Positions 8,152-14,493 of a stretch of 64,000 nucleotides of DNA are shown here, piece after piece. Both the position numbers and the translations under genes were made by a program. The notes under the pieces were generated by a model. It was not told the origin of the DNA. It saw only the letters and a program-made list of their open reading frames with translations, and did no database searches. This stretch comes from Bog-159 sp963707465 (GTDB lineage Bacteria > Acidobacteriota > Terriglobia > Bryobacterales > Bryobacteraceae): the NCBI GenBank assembly GCA_963707465.1, contig CAVPQK010000013.1:682001-746000 (forward strand), given 5' to 3'. Positions within the stretch are counted from its first letter, which is position 1; every line of letters starts with the position of its first letter.

Positions 8152-9560
8152 ATGTCATCCGAATCCAAAGATTGCGACATTTGCCGCCGCACCTTCCTGC
8201 GCAACGGCCTATCCGGCGTCGGCCTGCTGGCCCTGAATTCGCTGCTCGACCGGCGTCTGCTGGCATCCACAGGCGTGGTCAACCCGCTGCATCATCCGGC
8301 CAAGGCTAAGCGCGTCATCTTCCTCTATCAGGCCGGCGGCCCTTCGCACCTGGAAACATTCGACTACAAGCCCAAGCTCGCCGAGATGACCGGCAAGCCC
8401 ATGCCGGACTCCTTCACCAAGGGCCAGCAGATCGCGCAACTGCAGGGCCAGCGCCTGACCTGTTTCGGACCGCAGCATCCCTTTCAGAAGTTCGGCAAAT
8501 CCGGGCAGGAGATGTGCTCGTTGTTTCCGCACATCGGCAGCGTCGCCGACGACATCTGCATCGTGCGCTCCATGTGGACCGAGCAGATCAATCACGACCC
8601 CGCCCACACCCTGATGAACACCGGCTCCATCATCACCGGCCGCCCCAGCATGGGATCGTGGGTGTTTTATGGATTGGGCGCGGAAACGGATAACCTGCCC
8701 GGATTTCGTGGTGCTGATGTCCGCCGGCAAAGGCGGCCAGATGCAGCCCATCGCCGCGCGGCAGTGGTCGAGCGGCATCCTGCCCAGCAAATTCCAGGGA
8801 GTGAAGCTGAACTCCTTCGGCGATGCCGTGCTGCACATCCAGAACCCGCCGGGCGTGAGCGACGCCGCGCAAAGCGAATCGTTCGACGCCATCAACGCGC
8901 TGAATCGCCTGGAATACAAAGCCACCCAGGACCCCGAAATTCTCACCCGCATGGCGCAGTACGAGATGGCTTTCCGGATGCAAGCCAGCGTGCCCGGACC
9001 TGGTGGATATGAGCAAGGAACCCGCCAGCGTGATGGAGATGTACGGCGCGAAACCCGGCGATGGATCGTTCGCCTCGAACTGCCTGCTGGCGCGCCGCCT
9101 GGCCGAGCGCGGCGTGCGCTTCATTCAGCTCTACCATCGCGATTGGGATCACCACTCGGGCGTGAAAGCGAACGTGGTGATCAAGGCGCAGGAGACCGAC
9201 CGGCCCACGGCCGCGCTGATCCAGGACCTGAAGCAGCGCGGCATGCTGGACGACACGCTGGTGGTGTGGGGCGGCGAATTCGGCCGCACGCCCATGTCTC
9301 AGGGCGACGGCCGCGATCACCATATCAAGGGCTTCAGTTTCCTGCTGGCAGGCGGCGGCATCAAGGGCGGCCTCACCTACGGCGCCACCGACGAGTTAGG
9401 CTATGCCGCGGTCGAGAATGCGGTCGCCGTGCACGATTTCCACGCCACCATGCTGCACCTCCTGGGCATCGACCACAAGCGCCTGACGGTGAAGTTTCAG
9501 GGCCTGGACGCGCGGTTGACCGGGATTGCGGGAAACGTCGTCAAAGGCATCCTGGCGTAG
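8152..9560 (+). pseudogene. DUF1501 protein gene interrupted by two single-base frameshifts
   Basis: The three frames together give a 468-residue DUF1501 protein (sulfatase-like fold, exported), the usual partner of PSD1 proteins. Frame 1 carries the Tat-like start (CRRTFLRNGLSGVGLLALNS) and the HPFQKFGKSGQEMCSLFPHI region; frame 2 carries DFVVLMSAGKGG; frame 3 carries PDLVDMSKEP through GEFGRTPM and GRDHH to the end. Frame changes fall at about 8698-8702 and 8992-8996, each consistent with one extra base in TGCCCGGA. Removing one G at each site restores an uninterrupted protein. The start at 8152 is supported by GAGG at 8139-8142. It may be real decay or two sequence errors; the rest of the protein is well conserved, including the metal-site-like motifs. 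Confidence 0.85.
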
Positions 9561-9574
9561 CGCAACCTTGACGA

Positions 9575-9643
9575 CGTGGCGCAGGCACTCCTGCCTGCCG
9601 CGACCGCACTCCTGCGGTCGCCTGGCGCTGGTTTCTGGCGCCA
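9575..9643. repeat. Type B palindromic repeat, copy B1 (three consecutive hairpins)
   Basis: After GTGGCGC come three perfect stem-loops: GCAGGCA-ctcc-TGCCTGC (9581-9598), CGACCGCA-ctcc-TGCGGTCG (9601-9620) and CTGGCGC-loop-GCGCCAG (9622-9643). The opening GTGGCGCAGGCACT is shared with copy B2 at 18071-18182 and resembles the outer arm of the type A repeats. Confidence 0.75.
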
Positions 9644-9740
9644 GAGACGCTCCCAAAGGGACCGGCCAGTGCTCATGCCGTCGCCTGGCGGCCGGCAGTT
9701 TCGCCATCATCGATACCAACGGCGCTGGCAATGCGGCCGT

Positions 9741-9887
9741 GCCTGGGTGTTTGGCCAGACGACGTCAACTGCCGACGATTTCCGCCTCCACCCGGTTGGC
9801 TGCTTCGCGGCTATCTTCCGCGATAAACTGCCAGATCGCATCGAGGTCTTCGGCCGCATGCGGTGTGAGCTCAAAGGGCGCATTCAT
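9741..9887 (-). pseudogene. Truncated ParE/RelE-type toxin (parDE locus 1)
   Basis: A start codon at 9887 opens a frame with the typical toxin N-terminus MNAPFELTPHAAEDLDAIWQ and a second helix (EDSREAANRVEAEIVG), then a TGA at 9765-9767 after 40 residues. Translation past the stop continues RRLAKHPG (9764-9741), which is the expected next part of ParE, so the TGA most likely replaced a sense codon such as TGC. Beyond 9741 the similarity ends and sequence related to the type B repeat begins, so the C-terminal half carrying the toxic surface is missing. The gene lies 17 bases after the antitoxin stop, in the usual order. Confidence 0.75.
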
Positions 9888-9904
9888 GCAAGCGGTTCCG
9901 ACGC

Positions 9905-10075
9905 TCAGTGGGAATCCACAGCTTCGCACCCGTTGAGCATCCAGTCGTCGAGGTCGAGTTGCTCGCGGATGATCGCAAATGCCTGGTCCAACACCTCGCC
10001 GGAATCTCGATATGCGCCGGAGCGAGCGGCCAAGTCGATCGCACGCTGCTGTTCGGGTTTCAAGTCACTTGTCAT
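9905..10075 (-). CDS. ParD-like antitoxin (parDE locus 1)
   Basis: A 56-residue protein beginning MTSDLKPEQQRAIDLAARSG and continuing with YRDSGEVLDQAFAIIREQLD. This is the ribbon-helix-helix-adjacent pattern of short ParD-like antitoxins that pair with ParE. The reading frame is intact. It sits 17 bases upstream of a toxin gene that is truncated by a stop codon. In the family, the N-terminal part binds the operator and the C-terminal part wraps the toxin; here the short C-terminal tail (DDWMLNGCEAVDSH) may still do so. With its toxin dead, the gene could be drifting or could act as an anti-addiction protein. Confidence 0.7.
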   Translation of the reverse strand: MTSDLKPEQQRAIDLAARSGAYRDSGEVLDQAFAIIREQLDLDDWMLNGCEAVDSH

Positions 10076-10118
10076 ATGCGATCCTGCGTTCTGACAATCC
10101 TGACGCCCGCATGGGCGA

Positions 10119-10360
10119 TCACGGCTCTACCGCAAATATGGTCCCGGCTCCCGCGCCACCCGAGAACGTGGTGCCAAAGAGCACACCATCCGCGTTTATG
10201 GTCAAAGGCCCTGGGTTCGATCCTTCGCAATCCTGACCCGTGAAGCTATGCAGGATCGTCTCGGTTCCTGCCCCGCCCGCCGAGGTTGGCGGGGTCAGTT
10301 GGAAGACGGTGCCCGTGGCGCTCCCGCCAGCGTCAGTTGTGCCATACAGCACTCCACGCC
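10119..10360 (-). pseudogene. C-terminal fragment of a GloVer-repeat protein
   Basis: The reverse strand encodes about two units of the tandem repeat called GloVer in secreted acidobacterial proteins: VLYGTTDAGGSATGTVFQLTPP, then a TETILHSFTG segment, then VLFGTTFSGGAGAGTIFAVEP and a stop at 10119-10121. The frame is open, but no start or signal peptide is present, and the match stops sharply at 10360, where a DUF1501-like fragment on the other strand begins. It is therefore a severed 3' end of a larger gene. Full-length proteins of this kind usually have many such units and are exported. Confidence 0.75.
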
Positions 10361-10449
10361 CTGGGCATCGACCACAGGCGGTGAAGTTCCAGGGGCTGGA
10401 CGCTCGGTTGACGGAGATTGCCGGTAACGTCGTCAATTGCATTCTGGCG
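10361..10449 (+). pseudogene. Fragment duplicating the 3' end of the DUF1501 gene
   Basis: This stretch aligns with 9462-9558, the last 33 codons of the DUF1501 gene. It keeps CTGGGCATCGACCACA, loses seven bases, then continues as VKFQGLDARLTEIAGNVVNCILA against VKFQGLDARLTGIAGNVVKGILA in the original. The stop codon is gone and the 7-base gap breaks the frame. It is either a partial duplication of the neighbour or the last piece of a second DUF1501 gene. Its left edge abuts the GloVer fragment exactly at 10360/10361. Confidence 0.8.
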
Positions 10450-10467
10450 GCACCTGCACACGATGCC

Positions 10468-10497
10468 TTGACTATCTACACTAGTATTGTAGATAAT
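10468..10497 (+). promoter_or_regulatory. padR promoter with palindromic operator in the spacer
   Basis: TTGACT (10468-10473) and GATAAT (10492-10497) are 18 bases apart and resemble sigma-70 elements. Between them lies ATCTACA-N7-TGTAGAT (10474-10494), a 21-base near-perfect palindrome, placed where a bound PadR dimer would block polymerase. The expected transcription start, six or seven bases past the -10, coincides with the ATG at 10504, so the message may be leaderless. Autorepression is inferred. Confidence 0.65.
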
Positions 10498-10503
10498 CAT
10501 GGT

Positions 10504-10833
10504 ATGGGCAAACCGAACGATCTCGTTCAAGGCACACTCGACCTTCTCATCCTCCGCACGCTCGCCAACGAGCCTAAGCATGGATGGGCCATCGCCAAGC
10601 GCATACAGCAGATATCGAAAGAGGTTCTGCAGGTACAGCAGGGCTCGCTCTATCCTGCCCTCCACCGGCTCGAGCAGCATGGTTGGATTACAGCCAAATG
10701 GGCCGAAAGCGAAACTGGCCGCCAAGCCAAGTTCTACCGCCTCACCAGCGATGGCCGCAAACAACTCGAAAAAGAGACTGCCCACTGGAAGCGCCTTTCG
10801 CAGGCCATCGACCTCGTCGTCTCCGAAGCCTGA
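10504..10833 (+). CDS. PadR-family transcriptional regulator
   Basis: A 109-residue winged-helix regulator. It opens with the family signature (DLVQGTLDLLILRTLANEPKHGWAIAKRI), followed by QVQQGSLYPALHRLEQHGWI, the recognition helix and wing, and GRQAKFYRLTSDGRKQLEKE. The short C-terminal helix (HWKRLSQAIDLVV) is the dimerisation part of the compact PadR-s2 class. The ATG at 10504 is taken as start; the ATG at 10499 is in another frame, and the longer in-frame extension enters the decayed DUF1501 fragment. The gene is followed after 22 bases by an ADOP permease, the standard acidobacterial pairing, and is preceded by a palindromic operator, so it probably represses itself and the permease. Confidence 0.92.
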   Translation: MGKPNDLVQGTLDLLILRTLANEPKHGWAIAKRIQQISKEVLQVQQGSLYPALHRLEQHGWITAKWAESETGRQAKFYRLTSDGRKQLEKETAHWKRLSQAIDLVVSEA

Positions 10834-10855
10834 CATCTCAAGCAAGGAAAGATCT

Positions 10856-13504
10856 ATGCGCTCGCTCCAAAAACTTCGGGCACAACTTGCCACTCTCCGC
10901 CGCTCCCGGGCCGACACGAATCTGGACGCCGAGCTGCGCTTCCATCTCGACCAGCAGATCGCGGAAAACCTCGCGGCTGGCATGCCCGCCGAAGAAGCCC
11001 GCCGCGCTGCCATCCATACCTTTGGTAATCTCGGCACGGTCCACGAAGAAACCCGTTCCACCTGGAGCTGGACCTCTGTCGAGCTCTTCTTCCGCGATCT
11101 TAGCGCCGGCCTGCGTAGTCTCTCCCGCGCTCCGGGGTTCACCCTCAGCGCTATCCTCGTGATCGCTCTCGGTCTCGGAAGTAACATAGCGATCTTTGCT
11201 GTGATTCGCTCCGTTCTTCTCAAGCCGCTGCCCTTCCACGACCCGTCCCGATTGATCGTGCTCTATCAGGGCCAGCAAAGTGATCATGAAGTCAATCTGC
11301 CGGTCGATGCCGGCTCTTTTTGGGAGTGGCAACGGGCCGTGAACAAATCCGCCGAACTAGCCCTGGTCGCTCCAACCGGGCAATACGGCCTCTCTACTCG
11401 CGGCGGTGAACTCCCGGAAATGATCGACGCCGGCTGCGTCTCCTGGAACTTCTATCGCCTGCTTGGCGTGCAGCCCGCTCTCGGACGGGCCTTCAATCAA
11501 TCCGAAGACAGCCCCAGCGCCCCAGCCACCGTCATCCTGATGGATTCTCTTTGGCGCCGCCGCTTCAACGCCGATCCTGCCGTGATCGGCAGTCAAATCT
11601 GGCTTGATGCCCGTCCCTATACCGTAATCGGCGTCATGCCGCCCTGGTTCAAATACGAGGGCAAAATGTCCGGAGGCCGGATTCAGATCTGGGTACCCCT
11701 CCAGCATGAAAGTCCCGCGAGCCTCATGCACACTTATGAAGACCACGAGTTCAGCGCCCTCGGCCGTCTCGCTCCCGGCATCAGGGCGGACTTAGTCTAT
11801 AACCAGCTCACCACGGTGCAGAGGCAAATCAAGGCCGCTCACCCCGGCCCCGCCGTCCGCGATAGCGTGATGGGACACAGTTTGCTTGACGACGCCATTT
11901 CCGACTACCGCACTCCCCTGCTGACGATTTTTGGCGCGACAGGCTGCATTCTGCTCATCGCATGTCTAAACGTCGGCAGCCTGCTCGTCGCCCGTACCGC
12001 TACGCGCCGTAAAGAGCTGGCTCTCCGCACCGCGCTCGGCGCCGGCCGCATGCGCCTGGTTCGCGAACGCCTCCTCGAAAGCTTCCTGCTCTCGATCGGA
12101 GGGGGCCTGGTCGGAGTCCTTTTCGCCGGCGCGGCCATCTCCTGGCTCGTCCACACCCGTCAGGACATGAATCGCGTCGACAGCATTCACATCGACTCCA
12201 TCGTCGCGGTCTTCGCTGCCGCGGCCATGGTCGTCTGCGCCCTCTTCAGCGGCCTCATGTCTGTCTGGAGTACCAACAGCAAGTCCCTGCTGGCCCCGCT
12301 CCAGGAATTCTCGCGAGGCAATAGCGCCAGCCAGTCACGCACTGGGCTCCGCCGCACTTTGCTTGCCGCTCAAGTCGGACTTACCGTCATTCTGCTCGTC
12401 TGTTCCGGCCTGCTCCTGAAGAGCTATCTGCGCCTGCGCACCACCGGCCTTGGTATTTCCACCGGCAACGTCCTCACCATGCGGTTCAACCTGCCCGGGG
12501 TTCGCTACAACAAACCCGTGCAAAAAGCGGCGTTCATGGAAGAACTCCTTCGCGGAGTTCGTGCCCTGCCCGGCGTCGAAACAGCGGGGCTGGTCAGCAC
12601 GGCTCCCGGCCAAGGCTGGGGTGGGGATTTCCTTATCTCCGTCCCCGAGCACCCGCCCGTTGCCAAAGGCACCGGTCTGGATTTCCTGGTTCGCGCCGCC
12701 GACCCTGGCTACTTCGCCGCCGCTGGAATACCCATCCTTCGTGGTCGCACCTTCGCTTCCTCCGAGCGGCTCGACCGCGGGAAAGTCATCCTTATCAGCC
12801 AGCACGCCGCCAAGCGTTTTTTTCCTAACGAAGACCCCCTCGGCAAGCACCTGCGCATCGACTTTATCGGTGAAGTCTTCCAGATTATCGGCGTCGTAGG
12901 AGACACCCGCTGGACTGTCAGTCAGCCGGACAATCCTACCCTCTACATGCCCATCGCTGGCAGTAGCTCCGCCACCCTCTTAGTTCGCTCCATTCACAAC
13001 GTCGAAGCGCTCTCCATACCTATTCAACGTGTCATCAACACAGCGGATCGCAATCTGCCTGTCTCCAACGAGGAGACTCTTCGCGAAACCATCGGAAAGT
13101 CTACGCTCGGCTCCGAGTTCAACTCACTCCTCGTGCTGGGCTTCGCGGTCATCGCATTGGTCCTGGCTGCTGCCGGGCTCTACGGTGTTCTCGCTTATCT
13201 TGTTACCCAACGCACCAGCGAACTCGGTGTGCGCATTGCTCTTGGCGCGCAACGTGCGCAGATCCTCCGTCTTACCCTACTCGACGGCCTGCGGCCCGCA
13301 CTGGTCGGCCTCATCGCCGGTCTCGCCGGCAGCGCCGCCGTTGTGAGACTCATCCGGCCTTTGTTCTATGCTATCGAGCCCTACGATTCGAGAGTCTTCC
13401 TTACGGTCATGACGATTCTCCTTGCGGTCGCCGCACTGGCCTGCACGATACCCGCATGGCGGGCATCCAGGCTCGACCCATTGCAGGCTCTTCGCATGGA
13501 GTAG
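10856..13504 (+). CDS. ADOP-type ABC permease (duplicated MacB/FtsX module)
   Basis: An 882-residue inner-membrane protein. The N-terminal soluble prefix (about 1-80: DAELRFHLDQQIAENLAAGMPAEEARRAA) is the permease prefix domain of acidobacterial duplicated orphan permeases. Then comes MacB periplasmic core plus FtsX domain 1 (SRAPGFTLSAILVIALGLG near 90-110; membrane block about 355-480 with ARTATRRKELALRTALGAGR), and a second core plus FtsX block ending in TQRTSELGVRIALGAQRAQI and the last helix before ASRLDPLQALRME. There is no ATPase domain and no ATPase gene nearby, which is why these permeases are called orphan. A Shine-Dalgarno (AAGGAAAG) precedes the ATG at 10856. Substrate unknown; MacB homologues move peptides or siderophores. 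Confidence 0.93.
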   Translation: MRSLQKLRAQLATLRRSRADTNLDAELRFHLDQQIAENLAAGMPAEEARRAAIHTFGNLGTVHEETRSTWSWTSVELFFRDLSAGLRSLSRAPGFTLSAILVIALGLGSNIAIFAVIRSVLLKPLPFHDPSRLIVLYQGQQSDHEVNLPVDAGSFWEWQRAVNKSAELALVAPTGQYGLSTRGGELPEMIDAGCVSWNFYRLLGVQPALGRAFNQSEDSPSAPATVILMDSLWRRRFNADPAVIGSQIWLDARPYTVIGVMPPWFKYEGKMSGGRIQIWVPLQHESPASLMHTYEDHEFSALGRLAPGIRADLVYNQLTTVQRQIKAAHPGPAVRDSVMGHSLLDDAISDYRTPLLTIFGATGCILLIACLNVGSLLVARTATRRKELALRTALGAGRMRLVRERLLESFLLSIGGGLVGVLFAGAAISWLVHTRQDMNRVDSIHIDSIVAVFAAAAMVVCALFSGLMSVWSTNSKSLLAPLQEFSRGNSASQSRTGLRRTLLAAQVGLTVILLVCSGLLLKSYLRLRTTGLGISTGNVLTMRFNLPGVRYNKPVQKAAFMEELLRGVRALPGVETAGLVSTAPGQGWGGDFLISVPEHPPVAKGTGLDFLVRAADPGYFAAAGIPILRGRTFASSERLDRGKVILISQHAAKRFFPNEDPLGKHLRIDFIGEVFQIIGVVGDTRWTVSQPDNPTLYMPIAGSSSATLLVRSIHNVEALSIPIQRVINTADRNLPVSNEETLRETIGKSTLGSEFNSLLVLGFAVIALVLAAAGLYGVLAYLVTQRTSELGVRIALGAQRAQILRLTLLDGLRPALVGLIAGLAGSAAVVRLIRPLFYAIEPYDSRVFLTVMTILLAVAALACTIPAWRASRLDPLQALRME

Positions 13505-13517
13505 GGCAGGAATTCTC

Positions 13518-13598
13518 GGAGCCAACGCTGGCGGAACGGTCTTCATGCTAACCTCGCCTGCGACGCCGGGTGGCACGTAGACGGAGAGTACCGTATTT
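13518..13598 (+). pseudogene. GloVer-repeat fragment downstream of the permease
   Basis: The forward strand encodes GANAGGTVFMLTSPATPGGT, then a TAG at 13578-13580 where the repeat normally has Trp, then TESTVFS. This is one decayed GloVer unit. It starts 13 bases after the permease stop and ends where the truncated HigA-like gene on the other strand begins. With the fragment at 10119-10360 it leaves the padR-permease pair bounded by GloVer remnants on both sides, though in opposite orientations. Confidence 0.6.
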
Positions 13599-13776
13599 AG
13601 CTTGTACCCTGGGCCTCGGCGACATCTCGAAGGGCCAGCAGGAAGACCTCCACGTCGCCGTCATCGAGACACGCAGTCAGGTATTCGGCCGCAGCCTCAG
13701 GATCCTTCAGCGAATCCAGGAGGTTCTCTCTATAAGATTCGGTCTTTACGATCGAAGTGATCCTGCCAAAGCACAC
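13597..13776 (-). pseudogene. HigA-like addiction-module antidote, truncated before its HTH
   Basis: A 59-residue frame from a GTG at 13776 contains KTESYRENLLDSLKDPEAAA and EYLTACLDDGDVEVFLLALR, then DVAEAQG. This is the N-terminal half of the 'probable addiction module antidote' (HigA-like) family, whose helix-turn-helix normally follows at once. Here the frame ends with TS and a TAA, exactly at the edge of the GloVer remnant, so the DNA-binding half has been removed by a rearrangement. It begins 21 bases after the stop of the frameshifted ParE-like gene, in the same direction. No HigB partner is seen. Confidence 0.65.
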
Positions 13777-13797
13777 TCCGCCAGAAGGTACCGCTTA

Positions 13798-14102
13798 TCA
13801 ATTCCCGATTACCACGGCGAGATCACGGCTGCCGTGCACAACGTGCAGAATCAGTACTACGTCTTCCTCTACGATACGGTGGATGATGACGTAGTCATCA
13901 GCCGCGAAGCTGCGCAGGCCGATACGCAGATCCTCGTCACGGCGGCGCCCTATGTACGGATACCGGGCCAATAACCAGAAACGCTCGGTGATGCCGTCCA
14001 CCACGCGGGTAGCGATATCAGCGCTGCCGCTCCGCGGGCGACGTGAACCCAGATGCCGTCTAGCTCGGATTCGGCCTCGGGCGAAAGGCGAAACTCGCTC
14101 AT
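13798..14102 (-). pseudogene. ParE/RelE-type toxin with a single-base deletion (parDE locus 2)
   Basis: The ATG at 14102 overlaps the antitoxin stop by one base (TGATG). The first frame reads MSEFRLSPEAESELDGIWVH, a typical ParE opening. After about 23 codons the homology moves to another frame: SGSADIATRVVDGITERFWL, then LARYPYIGRRRDEDLRIGLRSFAADDYVIIHRI to the stop at 13798. Restoring one C within the CCGCGGG stretch at 14032-14038 rejoins the two halves into a 101-residue toxin with the conserved Arg-rich turn and the YVIIHRI strand. It is either an inactivating deletion or a sequence error. Confidence 0.8.
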
Positions 14103-14383
14103 CAGTGGGGATTCTGCTCGGCGGCAAGCCGCGCCAAGCCACGCCGCTTGATATCGGCGGCAAGTTGGGTAACTTGCTCACGCGTCGTAACTCTGCGACC
14201 TTCGCCACGCGCCAACGAGCCTTCGGCCTTATCGACCGCGACCAGCATTTCCAAGCGGCGCCGCTCACGGTCTTCCCACAGGCAAAGGGCTTCCTTCACC
14301 GCGTCTTCCTCGCGCCGAAACCGTCCGCTATCGATAGCCTGGCGGACAAACGCCTTCTGGTCGGGGGTGAGTTGCACTTCCAT
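14102..14383 (-). CDS. ParD-family antitoxin (parDE locus 2)
   Basis: A 93-residue protein, MEVQLTPDQKAFVRQAIDSG then RFRREEDAVKEALCLWEDRE, the ParD/CopG-type N-terminus that dimerises and binds DNA. A charged helical middle (RRRLEMLVAVDKAEGSLARG) and C-terminal tail (REQVTQLAADIKRRGLARLA) would bind the toxin. The frame is intact, and the stop overlaps the toxin ATG, so the pair was translationally coupled. The start at 14383 gives the family length; the in-frame extension to 14503 has no family similarity. The toxin partner carries a frameshift. Confidence 0.82.
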   Translation of the reverse strand: MEVQLTPDQKAFVRQAIDSGRFRREEDAVKEALCLWEDRERRRLEMLVAVDKAEGSLARGEGRRVTTREQVTQLAADIKRRGLARLAAEQNPH

Positions 14384-14493
14384 ATCTTCACGGTAAGGAC
14401 TTCGGAAGCGGCTGTCAAGCGCCGCTTTGGTACTCGGCAATGAGCCGCCTCCCCAGGTTGACAAGCACGACGGCTGTCCCGTATCGCGCGCCC

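Noticed and set aside
9526..10094. Plus-strand open frames across the 9.6-10.1 kb region
   Set aside because: They run through hairpin repeats and antisense to the ParD/ParE-like genes, which have recognisable protein sequence; the plus-strand products match nothing.
10210..10221. GGGTTCGATCC resembling a tRNA T-arm
   Set aside because: There is no matching acceptor stem, anticodon arm or D-arm around it, and the bases belong to the GloVer coding remnant on the other strand.
10499..10855. In-frame N-terminal extension of the permease gene through padR
   Set aside because: The frame is open from 10499, but the padR protein is conserved in another frame there, and the permease has its own Shine-Dalgarno and family start at 10856.
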